In this document: positions 53,116 to 62,423 of the stretch, one piece after another
Position numbering within the stretch: the first letter of the stretch is position 1
Layout: each line of letters opens with the position of its first letter
NCBI RefSeq assembly: GCF_041262525.1
Contig: NZ_JBGCCK010000003.1
Coordinates: 308,598 to 372,597 of the forward strand
Direction of reading: 5' to 3'
Length of the DNA stretch: 64,000 nt
Source: Streptacidiphilus sp041262525
GTDB lineage: Bacteria > Actinomycetota > Actinomycetes > Streptomycetales > Streptomycetaceae
Program-made: the position numbers and the translations under genes
Notes under the pieces: generated by a model
The model's input: only the letters and a program-made list of their open reading frames with translations
Databases searched by the model: none
What the model was told of the DNA's origin: nothing

Positions 53116-53991
53116 GTGGCCCGATCGAAGAGTGACCCCGCAGCGCCGCCCGTCCCCGCGCCGCTCCGCGTCGCCGTCGCGGACTCGCACACGCATCTGG
53201 ACATGCAGGACGCCACCCCCGAGGAGATCCTCGCCAAGGCGGCCTCCGTCGGTGTGAACACTGTTGTCCAGGTCGGCTGCGACGTCGCGGGTTCACGATG
53301 GGCGGCCGAGATCGCCGGGGTTCACGCGAACGTGCACGCCACCGTCTCGTTGCACCCGAACGAGGCGCCGCGCATCGTCCTCGGTGACCCCGACGGCTGG
53401 AGCGGTCAGAAGCGGGTTCCCGGCGGGATGGCCGCGCTCGAGGCGGCCCTCGCGGAGATCGACGCGCTGGCCGCGCTGCCGCAGGTACGCGGTGTCGGCG
53501 AAACCGGTCTGGACTACTTCCGCACTGGGCCCGAGGGTGTCGAGGTGCAGCAGGAGTCCTTCCGGCGGCACATCGCGCTCGCGAAGAAGCACGGCAAAGC
53601 GCTCGTGATCCACGACCGGGACGCGCACGAGGACGTGCTGCGCATCCTCGCCGAGGAGGGCGCACCGGAACGCACCGTCTTCCACTGCTACTCCGGCGAC
53701 GAGGAGATGGCCAAGGTCTGCGCCGAGGCGGGCTACTACCTCTCCTTCGCCGGACCGGTCACCTTTCCCGCCAACCACCATCTGCGCGCGGCCCTCGCGG
53801 TCACCCCGCTGGACCGGGTCCTGGTGGAGACCGACGCCCCCTTCCTCACCCCCGCCCCGTTCCGGGGCCGCCCGAACGCGCCCTACCTGATCCCGATCAC
53901 ACTGCGGGCGATGGCCGAGGTCAGAGGCATCGAGGAGGACGAGCTCGCGGCTGCGGTCGCCGCCAACACCGCGCGCGCGTTCGATTACTGA
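53116..53991 (+). CDS. tatD: TatD-family deoxyribonuclease
   Basis: A 291-residue metal-dependent hydrolase: DSHTHLDM (metal His pair), GVGETGLDYFRTGPEG, LVIHDRDAHEDVLRILAEEG, VFHCYSGDEEMA and VLVETDAPFLTP. TatD enzymes are 3'-5' exonucleases with repair roles. Start GTG 53116 preceded by AAAGGATC. It follows the long inverted repeat. Confidence 0.93.
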   Translation: MARSKSDPAAPPVPAPLRVAVADSHTHLDMQDATPEEILAKAASVGVNTVVQVGCDVAGSRWAAEIAGVHANVHATVSLHPNEAPRIVLGDPDGWSGQKRVPGGMAALEAALAEIDALAALPQVRGVGETGLDYFRTGPEGVEVQQESFRRHIALAKKHGKALVIHDRDAHEDVLRILAEEGAPERTVFHCYSGDEEMAKVCAEAGYYLSFAGPVTFPANHHLRAALAVTPLDRVLVETDAPFLTPAPFRGRPNAPYLIPITLRAMAEVRGIEEDELAAAVAANTARAFDY

Positions 53992-54121
53992 CACTGCTGC
54001 AGACACCGCAGGCGCCTCTTCGTCACCACTCCTCCGGAGGCGTTACGCCGGCCCAGGGTCTTCGTTGGTCAGTCCGCAGGCTGCTGATGACGGACGACCG
54101 ACGACGGGGCGGAGGCCACGA

Positions 54122-54757
54122 GTGAACGTTTCTTCAGGCGCGTCACCACGCACGTTGCCGCAGGCGCTGATCCTGGCTCTGCTGGTCGGCGGTACCGGCG
54201 CGTTCCTGGCCGAGGAGCCCCGCAGCGGTGACCCGGTCACCGAGGCGGCGGATGTCCTTCCCGACGGCACAGGTGACCCAGCAACGGCAGCGGACACGGC
54301 GACCGGGTCCGCCCCGCGCTCCGTCGATTCCCTCGCCCTGCCGCAGATGCCCTCGGCGCCGCCCGCGCCCCAGCTCCCGCACCGCGCGCGCCACGCCAAA
54401 CCGAGCCACCGCGCAGCGGACCCGGCCCACCTCGCCGATCACACGGTCATCGCCGCCGGCCACGGCCGCCACCGCGCCGGGGCGGTTCCCGAGTTGCCGG
54501 GCATCCTTCACGCCGCCGGTGATCTCAACTGGTCCGCGCTCGCCCGCTGCGAGTCCGGCGGCAATCCCCACATCACCGACTCCTCGGGCCGCTACGGCGG
54601 GCTGTATCAGTTCGACGCCCACACCTGGCACAGCCTCGGCGGCCACGGTCTCCCGCAGAACGCCTCCGCCGCCGAGCAGACGGCCCGCGCCCGCGCGCTC
54701 TTCCACGAGCGCGGCACGGCCCCCTGGCCCTCCTGCGGCCGCCGCGCCGAGGGATGA
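54122..54757 (+). CDS. Resuscitation-promoting factor-like secreted transglycosylase
   Basis: A 211-residue exported protein. A hydrophobic stretch at ~14-30 (ALILALLVGGTGAFLA) is a signal/anchor, followed by a long Pro/His/Ala-rich spacer and the Rpf domain (LNWSALARCESGGNPHITDSSGRYGGLYQFDAHTW) with catalytic Glu in CESGGNP. Rpf proteins cut peptidoglycan and stimulate germination and regrowth. No G5 or DUF348 domain, so shorter than RpfB. GTG 54122 follows GGAGG. Confidence 0.9.
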   Translation: MNVSSGASPRTLPQALILALLVGGTGAFLAEEPRSGDPVTEAADVLPDGTGDPATAADTATGSAPRSVDSLALPQMPSAPPAPQLPHRARHAKPSHRAADPAHLADHTVIAAGHGRHRAGAVPELPGILHAAGDLNWSALARCESGGNPHITDSSGRYGGLYQFDAHTWHSLGGHGLPQNASAAEQTARARALFHERGTAPWPSCGRRAEG

Positions 54758-54785
54758 AGGACGTGCCGCCCCGTATCCTTGCCGG

Positions 54786-55682
54786 GTGAGCACCACCGAT
54801 CCCGACCAGCCCGTCGAGGCACAGTCCTCCGACGCCGCCCTGCTCGGCCCCGCCGACATCCGTGAACTGGCCGGGCGGTTGGGCGTGCGCCCGACCAAGC
54901 AACGCGGGCAGAACTTCGTCATCGACGCCAACACCGTGCGCCGCATCGTCCGCGCGGCGGAGGTGCGGCCGGACGACGTCGTGGTCGAGGTCGGCCCCGG
55001 CCTGGGCTCGCTGACGCTCGGGCTGCTGGAGGCGGCCGACCGGGTTGTCGCCGTCGAGATCGACGCGCTGCTCGCCCAGCACCTGCCGACGACCGTCGCC
55101 GCCCGGATGCCCGGGCGTGCCGACCGCTTCTCGCTCGTCCACGCCGACGCGATGACCGTCACCGAATTGCCCGGTCCCGCGCCGACCGCGCTGGTCGCGA
55201 ACCTCCCCTACAACGTCGCCGTCCCGGTGCTGCTGCACATGCTGGAGCAGTTCCCCAGCATCGAGCGCACGCTCGTCATGGTGCAGGCGGAGGTCGCGGA
55301 CCGACTCGCCGCGCAGCCCGGTAACAAGGTCTACGGCGTGCCGTCGGTCAAGGCCCAGTGGTACGCGCGGGTCAAGCGCGCGGGGTCGATCGGGCGAAAC
55401 GTCTTCTGGCCCGCACCGAACGTCGACTCCGGGTTGGTCTCGCTCGTGCGGCGGGACGAGCCGCTCAAGACGACGGCGACGCGTCAGCAGGTCTTCGCGG
55501 TCGTGGACGCGGCGTTCGCGCAGCGGCGGAAGACCCTGCGCGCTGCCCTCGCGGGCTGGGCAGGCAGCCCGGCAGCCGCGGAGGCTGCTCTGCACGCCGC
55601 GGGCATCGACCACCGCCTGCGCGGCGAGGCACTGACGGTGGAGCAGTTCATCGCGATCGCGGAGAACAAGCCCGAGAACTGA
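54786..55682 (+). CDS. rsmA: 16S rRNA dimethyladenosine transferase KsgA
   Basis: A 298-residue methyltransferase: PTKQRGQNFVIDANTVRRI, VVEVGPGLGSLTLGLLEAADRVVAVEID (SAM), LVANLPYNVAVPVLLHML (catalytic NLPY) and the C-terminal helical domain. It dimethylates A1518/A1519 of 16S rRNA; loss gives kasugamycin resistance. GTG 54786, 29 bases after the rpf stop. Confidence 0.94.
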   Translation: MSTTDPDQPVEAQSSDAALLGPADIRELAGRLGVRPTKQRGQNFVIDANTVRRIVRAAEVRPDDVVVEVGPGLGSLTLGLLEAADRVVAVEIDALLAQHLPTTVAARMPGRADRFSLVHADAMTVTELPGPAPTALVANLPYNVAVPVLLHMLEQFPSIERTLVMVQAEVADRLAAQPGNKVYGVPSVKAQWYARVKRAGSIGRNVFWPAPNVDSGLVSLVRRDEPLKTTATRQQVFAVVDAAFAQRRKTLRAALAGWAGSPAAAEAALHAAGIDHRLRGEALTVEQFIAIAENKPEN

Positions 55683-55792
55683 CTGCGCCGGGGGCGCCGA
55701 CCCGCTTTGCCACAATGAGGCCCCCGCCCCCGCCCCCCGCCCTCGACCCGACCTCAGCCCGTCGCCCACAGGCCCCCAGGAGCACCCCGCCG

Positions 55793-56722
55793 ATGTCCGT
55801 CGCCGACGTCACCGTCCGCGTCCCCGCCAAGGTCAACGTGCAGCTCGCTGTCGGCGGCCGCCGCGCGGACGGCTATCACGCGCTCGCGACCGTCTTCTTC
55901 GCGGTCGGTCTCTACGACACCGTCGCCGCGCGCCCTGCCGACACCCTGACGCTCACCGTGGAGGGCCGTGACGCCGCTGTCGTCCCCACCGACGACAGCA
56001 ACCTCGCCGCCCGCGCCGCGCGTGCGCTCGCCGCGCACCACGGCATCGACGCGAAGGTGGCTCTCCACATCGCCAAGGACATCCCGGTCGCCGGGGGCAT
56101 GGCCGGCGGTAGTGCCGACGGCGCGGCGGCGCTGCTCGCGTGCGACGCGCTCTGGGGTCTGGGCACGCCCCGCGAGACGCTCTTCGCACTCGCCGCCGAG
56201 CTCGGCAGCGATGTGCCGTTCTCGCTCCACGGTGGGGTCGCCCTCGGCGAGGGGCGCGGCGAGCAGCTCACTCCGATCCCGACCAGCGGCAGCTTCCACT
56301 GGGTCTTCGCGGTCGCCGACGGCGGCCTGTCGACACCCGCCGTCTACGGCGAGTGCGACCGCCTGCGCGAGCTCGCGGGCGGGCCCGGCAGCGCCGACGA
56401 GGGGCGGATCCCCGCACCCGCCGCCGACCGCGCGCTGCTGGAGGCGCTCGCCACCGGCGACGCCGCCGCGCTCGGCGCGGCGCTCAGCAACGACCTGCAG
56501 GCCGCCGCGCTCTCACTGCGCCCGGCCCTGACCGACACACTCCGCGCCGGCTCCGAGGCGGGCGCGATCGGCGCCCTGGTCTCCGGCTCCGGCCCGACCT
56601 GCGCCTTCCTGGCCAAGGACGCGGCCGAGGCCTCCGCAGTCGCCGCCGCCCTCGCCCTCTCCGGCACCTGCCGCGACGTCCGCCAGGCCGAGGGCCCGGT
56701 CCCGGGCGCGACCCTGCTCTGA
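55793..56722 (+). CDS. ispE: 4-diphosphocytidyl-2-C-methyl-D-erythritol kinase
   Basis: A 309-residue GHMP kinase: PAKVNVQLAVGGRRADGYH at the start, AGGMAGGSADGAAALLACDALW (glycine-rich ATP loop), GSDVPFSLHGGVALGEGRGE and a C-terminal GALVSGSGPTCAFL. Acts in the MEP isoprenoid pathway. ATG 55793, with AGGAG at 13 bases. Confidence 0.93.
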   Translation: MSVADVTVRVPAKVNVQLAVGGRRADGYHALATVFFAVGLYDTVAARPADTLTLTVEGRDAAVVPTDDSNLAARAARALAAHHGIDAKVALHIAKDIPVAGGMAGGSADGAAALLACDALWGLGTPRETLFALAAELGSDVPFSLHGGVALGEGRGEQLTPIPTSGSFHWVFAVADGGLSTPAVYGECDRLRELAGGPGSADEGRIPAPAADRALLEALATGDAAALGAALSNDLQAAALSLRPALTDTLRAGSEAGAIGALVSGSGPTCAFLAKDAAEASAVAAALALSGTCRDVRQAEGPVPGATLL

Positions 56723-56964
56723 GCTGTTGGCCCGCCGGGGTAAGTGGGGCCGTTGCTCGGGGGCGCGTGAAGAGGTACGAAGGCGACGAGGCATCGGCGT
56801 CCGGCCCTGCCCAGGGCTCGGGCGCAGCCACGGCACCGAGTCCCGCGGGCGCGCGCCGGGGCCGCGACCGATCCCGGCTCATGATCGGCGGGACGGGGTG
56901 AAGCCCGCGCCGACTACCCTGGTAGGTCGGTAGTTCCCCCAGCCCCCGCAGGAGCGCAGCACCC

Positions 56965-58749
56965 GTGGCAGTCAACCTCGTCACCGTCGAAGGCGTCACC
57001 AAGATCTTCGGCACCCGTGCAGTTCTCGACGGCGTATCCGTCGGCGTGAGCGAGGGAGACCGGATCGGCGTCGTCGGGCGCAACGGCGATGGCAAGACCA
57101 CGCTGACGCAGATCATGGCCAGGCAGGAGGAGCCGGACAGTGGCCGGGTCACCCACGTCACCGGTCTGGAGATCGGCGTGCTGGCCCAGGGCGACGCGCT
57201 CGACCCGAACGCGACGGTCCGCCACGAGGTCGTCGGCGACCAGGCCGACCACGAGTGGGCCGGCAACGCGAGGATCCGCGACGTGCTGATCGGCCTCTTC
57301 GGCGGGCTCGACCTGCCGGGCTTCGCCCAGGGCCTGGACACCGTCATCGGCCCGCTGTCCGGTGGCGAGCGCCGCCGGATCGCGCTCGCGAAGCTGCTGA
57401 TCGCCGATCACGACCTGCTGGTGCTCGACGAGCCCACCAACCACCTGGACGTGGAGGGCATCGCCTGGCTGGCCCGCCACCTCCAGGCCCGGCGCTCCGC
57501 GCTGGTCGTGGTCACTCACGACCGGTGGTTCCTCGACCAGGTCTGCACCCGGATGTGGGACGTGCAGGCCGGTGACGTGCACGAGTACGAGGGCGGCTAC
57601 TCCGACTACGTCTTCGCCCGCGCCGAGCGTTCGCGGATCGCGGCGACGGAAGAGGTCAAGCGGCAGAACCTGATCCGCAAGGAGCTGGCCTGGCTGCGCC
57701 GCGGCGCGCCCGCGCGTACGTCCAAGCCGCGCTTCCGCGTCGAGGCGGCCAACGAGCTGATCGCGGACGTGCCGCCGCCGCGTGACCGGGTCGAGCTGAT
57801 GAAGTTCGCCAACTCGCGCCTCGGCCGGACCGTCTTCGACCTGGAGGACGTGACCGTCAAGGCCGGCGACAAGCTGCTGCTGGAGCGGCTGACCTGGCAC
57901 CTCGGCCCTGGCGACCGGATCGGCCTGGTGGGTGTGAACGGCGCGGGCAAGACCTCGCTGATGCGCGCGATGCAGGCCGCGTGGGCCAGCGGGGGCGAGC
58001 AGCAGCCGTCCGGCGGCAAGGTCGTGGTCGGCCGCACGGTGAAGCTCGCGTACCTCTCGCAGGAGGTCTCCGAGCTGCCTGGCACGCTGCGCGTGCTGGA
58101 GGCGGTGGAGGAGATCCGCGGCCGGGTCGACCTGGGCAACGGCCGTGAACTGTCCGCCGGCCAGCTCTGCGAGACGTTCGGGTTCACGAAGGAGAAGCAG
58201 TGGACCCCGGTTTCCGACCTGTCGGGTGGTGAACGCCGCCGACTGCAGCTGCTGCGCCTGCTGATGGACGAGCCCAACGTCCTCTTCCTCGACGAGCCGA
58301 CCAACGACCTCGACATTGAGACCCTGAACCAGCTGGAGGACCTGCTCGACGGTTGGCCCGGCTCGCTCGTGGTGATCAGCCACGACCGCTATTTCGTCGA
58401 GCGCACGACGGACAACGTCTGGGCGCTGCTCGGTGACCGCCGACTGCGCATGCTGCCGCGCGGCATCGACGAATACCTGGAGCGCCGCGAGGCCGCGATC
58501 GAGGCTGCGACGCCGGCCCCGGTCACGAAGAAGTCCGGCGGCGACACCCGCGCGGCGAAGAAGGAACTCCAGCGCATCGAGCGCCAGCTGAGCAAGCTGG
58601 AGCAGCAGGAGACCAAGCTCCACGCCCAACTCGCGGACAACGCCGCCGACTTCGGCAAGGTCGCCGAGCTCGACGCGAAGCTGCGCGCGCTCAAGGACGA
58701 GCGCGAGGACCTGGAGATGCAGTGGCTGGAGCTCGCCGAGGACGTGTGA
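56965..58749 (+). CDS. ABC-F family ATP-binding protein
   Basis: A 594-residue soluble protein with two nucleotide-binding domains: Walker A GRNGDGKTT (first; Gly-Asp-Gly variant) and GVNGAGKTS (second), signatures LSGGERRRIALAKLL and LSGGERRRLQLLRLL, Walker B LLVLDEPTNHLDVE and LFLDEPTNDLDIE. A coiled-coil C-terminus (KKELQRIERQLSKLEQQETKLHAQL) follows as in Uup-type proteins. No membrane domain; ABC-F proteins act on ribosomes or as antibiotic-target protection factors. GTG 56965. Confidence 0.9.
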   Translation: MAVNLVTVEGVTKIFGTRAVLDGVSVGVSEGDRIGVVGRNGDGKTTLTQIMARQEEPDSGRVTHVTGLEIGVLAQGDALDPNATVRHEVVGDQADHEWAGNARIRDVLIGLFGGLDLPGFAQGLDTVIGPLSGGERRRIALAKLLIADHDLLVLDEPTNHLDVEGIAWLARHLQARRSALVVVTHDRWFLDQVCTRMWDVQAGDVHEYEGGYSDYVFARAERSRIAATEEVKRQNLIRKELAWLRRGAPARTSKPRFRVEAANELIADVPPPRDRVELMKFANSRLGRTVFDLEDVTVKAGDKLLLERLTWHLGPGDRIGLVGVNGAGKTSLMRAMQAAWASGGEQQPSGGKVVVGRTVKLAYLSQEVSELPGTLRVLEAVEEIRGRVDLGNGRELSAGQLCETFGFTKEKQWTPVSDLSGGERRRLQLLRLLMDEPNVLFLDEPTNDLDIETLNQLEDLLDGWPGSLVVISHDRYFVERTTDNVWALLGDRRLRMLPRGIDEYLERREAAIEAATPAPVTKKSGGDTRAAKKELQRIERQLSKLEQQETKLHAQLADNAADFGKVAELDAKLRALKDEREDLEMQWLELAEDV

Positions 58750-58785
58750 GCGTCGGCTGTTCTCCTCCACACCGCTGACGGTTCC

Positions 58786-58808
58786 CCGAAGTGGGCTCCG
58801 CACTTCGG
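58786..58808 (+). terminator. Hairpin after the ABC-F gene
   Basis: CCGAAGTG, 7-base loop, CACTTCGG, 36 bases downstream of the stop. Confidence 0.65.
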
Positions 58809-59131
58809 TTGGGGCGTGGTCCGGCCGCGCGTCGCGCTGAGTGATCCGGGGGATCCGGGGCCCGCCGACGTGAATCCGCTGATTCCGGTTTCTGCGCCCT
58901 CCGCCGCGCCAAGTGCGACGGCGACCACCGCCCCACCCAGCACGAAGGCGGCCACCGTTCTCGTCGTCCGGCGGGGGAAGGGCGGGCGGGGTGGGCCGCC
59001 GCCTCCGCCGGGGGGTGGGGCTGCCCGGTGGGTACTACCAGGATCGGCCGAACCCTACCGACGGTCGCAGCCGTGAGCCCTGGGCCGGATTTCCCATCCG
59101 GGGCGCTGACCAGGTATGGTCTTCCTCGTTC
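58809..59131. other. Gene-free gap
   Basis: GC-rich stretch of about 320 bases between the terminator and tRNA-Thr. I see no supported gene. A minus-strand frame with a hydrophobic stretch (AAFVLGGAVVAVALG) has no start codon upstream. Confidence 0.5.
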
Positions 59132-59204
59132 GCCCCTATAGCTCAGTCGGTAGAGCGTCTCCATGGTAAGGAGAAGGTCTGCGGTTCGATTCCGCATGGG
59201 GGCT
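59132..59204 (+). tRNA. tRNA-Thr(GGT)
   Basis: A 73-nt cloverleaf: acceptor GCCCCTA/TGGGGGC, anticodon loop ATGGTAA (GGT), variable loop AGGTC, T-arm TGCGG-TTCGATT-CCGCA, discriminator T. CCA is not encoded at the end. Confidence 0.93.
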
Positions 59205-59211
59205 CCGCCAT

Positions 59212-59247
59212 GAAGGCCCGTATCCGTTCGCACGGATGCGGGCCTTC
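59212..59247 (+). terminator. Hairpin terminator after tRNA-Thr
   Basis: Sixteen-bp stem GAAGGCCCGTATCCGT with loop TCGC and one G-T pair. Confidence 0.85.
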
Positions 59248-59369
59248 TGCGTTAGATCCGGAGAATGGCCCATCGTTCCCTCGAACGAGCGCCGCCGTAT
59301 GGCGCTCCGTAGGCGGAATGCGTTGTGATGGTGCGTCACACGTCGTGCCAGGGGAGGGCGGAGGACGCG

Positions 59370-60044
59370 GTGGGGGTTCGGCTCGTGGTCGTCGACGACC
59401 ACCGGTTGCTTGCCGAGGCGCTGGCGGCTGCCCTGCAGTTGCGCGGGCACCGGGTGCTCGCCGTTGGCACGCCCACGGGGGTCGCCGCCGATCTGGTGGT
59501 GAACCGCAGGCCGGAGGCCTGTCTGCTCGGGGTGTCCCGGCCGGAGGATGCCACCGCGTTCGACGTCGTGCGCCGGATCCGCCGGGAGCGGCCGGAGGTC
59601 GCCGTCGTGGTGATGGGCAACGTCGACCATCTGTCCGCCGTCGCGGCGGCTTTCGCCGCCGGCGCTGCCGGTTACGTGCGGCAGGACGAGCGGATCGAGG
59701 TCGTCGAGCGCGCGCTGAGTCGCGTGCGCGCGGGGGAGGCGGCGGTCTCGCCGGATCTGCTGCGCGCCGCGTTCGACCAACTCCTGCGCCCGGCGGTGGA
59801 ATCCGACGACGAGGCGCAACGCCTGCTGCGCCTGCTCACCCGCCGGGAGGCGGAGGTGCTGGCCCGGATCGCCGAGGGCCAGGACACTCAGGAGATCGCC
59901 GAGGGGATGCACATCGCGCCGAGCACCGCGCGCACCCACGTGCAGCGCGTGCTGGTGAAGCTGGGTGCGCGGACACGGCTCGAGGCCGCCGCGGTGGCAG
60001 CCAGGACCGGCCTGCTGGAACGCGTCGGCCGCGCGCCCCACTGA
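59370..60044 (+). CDS. LuxR-type regulator with pseudo-receiver domain
   Basis: A 224-residue protein. The receiver begins VRLVVVDDHRLLAEALAAAL and keeps the acidic pair Asp9-Asp10, but the phospho-acceptor position is Gly54 (CLLGVSRPEDA instead of xLLDxxxP), the switch residue is Gly/Asn (VVVMGN) and the conserved Lys is Gln105 (GYVRQD). It ends in a LuxR HTH (LTRREAEVLARIAEGQDTQEIAEGMHIAPSTARTHVQRVLVKLG). It therefore probably works without phosphorylation. No kinase is adjacent. GTG 59370 has GGAGG eight bases before it. The next gene is galT, with a 180-base gap. Confidence 0.88.
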   Translation: MGVRLVVVDDHRLLAEALAAALQLRGHRVLAVGTPTGVAADLVVNRRPEACLLGVSRPEDATAFDVVRRIRRERPEVAVVVMGNVDHLSAVAAAFAAGAAGYVRQDERIEVVERALSRVRAGEAAVSPDLLRAAFDQLLRPAVESDDEAQRLLRLLTRREAEVLARIAEGQDTQEIAEGMHIAPSTARTHVQRVLVKLGARTRLEAAAVAARTGLLERVGRAPH

Positions 60045-60223
60045 ACTGGAACCCAACACTTCCGAACAACCTTCCCGAGCGATCCTTGCCCGGACGGTGT
60101 CTGCTGCTCACAGGGTGGTCTCGCGTTGCCCTGGGCTGTTGACTACTGCTTAATTGTGTTCGAATATGTTGAAGCGAGCGAGCAGCGAGAACGTCAGCGA
60201 GGCCGACCTTGGAGATCCCCGTA

Positions 60224-61351
60224 GTGAAGAAGACCAGCACGCGACTGGCCGACGGCCGTGAGTTGATCTACTACGACTCCCGTGACGACGCCGTCCGCAG
60301 CGCCCAGGACCAACGGCCGCTGCCGCAGAGCGAGACGCTCTCGGAGCTGCGCTACGACCAGGTGCTCGACGAGTGGGTCGTCGTCGCGGCCCACCGCCAG
60401 GGCAGGACCTACCACCCGCCTGCGGACGAGTGCCCGCTCTGCCCGTCCCGCGACGGGCGGCTGAGCGAGATCCCGGAGTCGGACTACGAGGTCGTCGTCT
60501 TCGAGAACCGCTTCCCTTCCCTCGCGCCCCACCCGCACCCCGAGCAGGTGCAGGCGACGCCGCCGCAGGTGATCCGTCCGGGAGCCGGACGCTGCGAGGT
60601 GGTCTGCTTCACCTCCGACCACGACGCCTCCTTCGCCGATCTCACCCCAGCGCAGGTCGGCACCGTGCTCGAGGCGTGGACCGACCGCACCGCAGAGCTC
60701 TCCACCCTGCCGGGCGTCGAGCAGGTCTTCTGTTTCGAGAACCGCGGCGCGGAGATCGGCGTCACGCTCGGCCACCCGCACGGGCAGATCTACGCCTACC
60801 CCTTCGTCACGCCGCGCACCGAGCGAATGATCGACGCCGCGGCCGCCTTCCACCGCCGCACCGGGCGCAACCTCTTCGAGGAGCAGCTCGACGCCGAGCG
60901 CCGCTCGGGTGAGCGCGTGGTCGTGGAGGGCGAGCACTGGACCGCGTTCGTGCCGTTCGCCGCGCACTGGCCCTACGAGGTGCATCTGTATCCGCACCGG
61001 CGGGTCGGTGACCTGCGTGCGCTCAACGATGCCGAGCGTGCCGAGTTCACACACCTCTACCTCGATCTGCTGCGCCGCTTCGACCTGCTCTTCGCGCCGG
61101 AAGGGGAGCTGCCGGAGCCGTCGGACCGGACCGTCAACCGCACGCCGTACATCGCCGCCTGGCACCAGGCCCCCGTCCGGCACACCCCGGGCAACGGCAG
61201 TGAGCTGGCCCTTCATATGGAGCTCTTCACCATCCGTCGTACGGTAGGGAAGCTCAAGTTCCTGGCCGGCTCCGAGTCCGGCATGGACGTGTTCATCAAC
61301 GACGTCGCGCCCGAGGATGCCGCGCGACGCCTGCGGGAGGTCATGCCATGA
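60224..61351 (+). CDS. galT: Galactose-1-phosphate uridylyltransferase
   Basis: A 375-residue Leloir enzyme. CPLCPSRDG holds the first zinc Cys pair, VFCFENRGAEIGVTLGHPHGQIYAYPF contains the active-site His-Pro-His, and the C-terminal ALHMELFTIRR binds product. It exchanges UMP between UDP-glucose and galactose-1-phosphate. GTG 60224 has GGAGA eight bases upstream and is preferred to TTG 60209. ATGA overlap with galE. Confidence 0.94.
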   Translation: MKKTSTRLADGRELIYYDSRDDAVRSAQDQRPLPQSETLSELRYDQVLDEWVVVAAHRQGRTYHPPADECPLCPSRDGRLSEIPESDYEVVVFENRFPSLAPHPHPEQVQATPPQVIRPGAGRCEVVCFTSDHDASFADLTPAQVGTVLEAWTDRTAELSTLPGVEQVFCFENRGAEIGVTLGHPHGQIYAYPFVTPRTERMIDAAAAFHRRTGRNLFEEQLDAERRSGERVVVEGEHWTAFVPFAAHWPYEVHLYPHRRVGDLRALNDAERAEFTHLYLDLLRRFDLLFAPEGELPEPSDRTVNRTPYIAAWHQAPVRHTPGNGSELALHMELFTIRRTVGKLKFLAGSESGMDVFINDVAPEDAARRLREVMP

Positions 61352-62325
61352 GTCAGTACCTGGTCACCGGTGGCGCCGGTTACGTCGGCGGGGTCGTCGC
61401 GGCCCATCTGCTGGAGGCAGGTCACGAGGTGGTCGTGCTCGACGATCTGTCGACCGGTTTCCGCGAGTCCGTGCCTGAGGGGGCGCGGTTCGTACGCGGG
61501 CGGATCCAGGACGCGGGTGAGGTGCTGGACGGCTCCTTCGACGGCGTGCTGCACTTCGCGGCGAGTTCACAGGTCGGCGAGTCGGTCGTGGACCCGGAGA
61601 AGTACTGGCGCAACAACGTCTCCGGCTCGCTCGAGCTGCTGACCGCGATGCGGAAGGCGGGCGTGCGCCGCCTGGTCTTCTCCTCCACCGCCGCTGTGTA
61701 CGGCGAGCCCGAGTCGACGCCGATCATGGAGACCGCGCCGACCCGGCCGACCAACCCCTACGGCGCCACGAAGCTCGCGGTCGACCACATGATCACGAGC
61801 GAGGCAGCGGCGCACGGCCTGGCCGCCGTGTCGCTGCGCTACTTCAACGTGGCCGGGGCGTACGGACGGCAGGGCGAGCGGCACGACCCCGAGTCGCACC
61901 TGATCCCGCTGGTGATCCAGGCCGCGCTGGGTGTCCGGCCGCACATCTCCGTCTACGGCGACGACTACCCGACGCCGGACGGCACCTGCATCCGCGACTA
62001 CATCCACGTCGCCGACCTGGCCGAGGCACACCTGCTCGCCCTCGGCGCCGCCCGCCCGGGCGAGCACCTGGTCTGCAACCTGGGCAACGGCAACGGCTTC
62101 TCGGTGCGCGAAGTCATCGACGCGGTACGTCGTGTGACGGGTCGTGAGATCCTGGCCGTGACGGCCGGGCGTCGCGCGGGCGACCCCGCCGTGCTGGTCG
62201 CCTCCGCGGACCGCGCCCGTGAGCTCCTCGGCTGGAGCCCCAGTCGCGCCGACCTCGACGGGATCGTGGCCGACGCCTGGCAGTTCGCACTCTCCCTCGC
62301 CGGCGGCGCCCCCGCTGCCGGCTGA
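61348..62325 (+). CDS. galE: UDP-glucose 4-epimerase
   Basis: A 325-residue SDR enzyme: VTGGAGYVGGVVAAHLLEAG (NAD), SSTAAVYGEPE and the catalytic YGATKLAVDHM (YxxxK), plus SLRYFNVAGAYG. It interconverts UDP-galactose and UDP-glucose. Second gene of the gal operon; overlaps galT. Confidence 0.95.
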   Translation: MSQYLVTGGAGYVGGVVAAHLLEAGHEVVVLDDLSTGFRESVPEGARFVRGRIQDAGEVLDGSFDGVLHFAASSQVGESVVDPEKYWRNNVSGSLELLTAMRKAGVRRLVFSSTAAVYGEPESTPIMETAPTRPTNPYGATKLAVDHMITSEAAAHGLAAVSLRYFNVAGAYGRQGERHDPESHLIPLVIQAALGVRPHISVYGDDYPTPDGTCIRDYIHVADLAEAHLLALGAARPGEHLVCNLGNGNGFSVREVIDAVRRVTGREILAVTAGRRAGDPAVLVASADRARELLGWSPSRADLDGIVADAWQFALSLAGGAPAAG

Positions 62326-62423
62326 CCGCCTCAGGCGACTACATCCACGTCGCCGACCCACTCGTCGCCGACCCACCCGCCGCCGACCGGCCCCGCCGCA
62401 GCGGAGAAGCAGGAGAACCAGCA

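Noticed and set aside
53992..54121. Possible c-di-AMP riboswitch before the rpf gene
   Set aside because: Some Streptomyces rpf genes carry one, but the leader here is short (130 bases) and I could not find the conserved pairing elements.
58389..58955. Minus-strand frame with hydrophobic stretch AAFVLGGAVVAVALG
   Set aside because: It overlaps the ABC-F gene for most of its length and no start codon precedes the Pro-rich leader in the right frame.
60209..60223. TTG start for galT
   Set aside because: GTG 60224 has the better placed GGAGA site.
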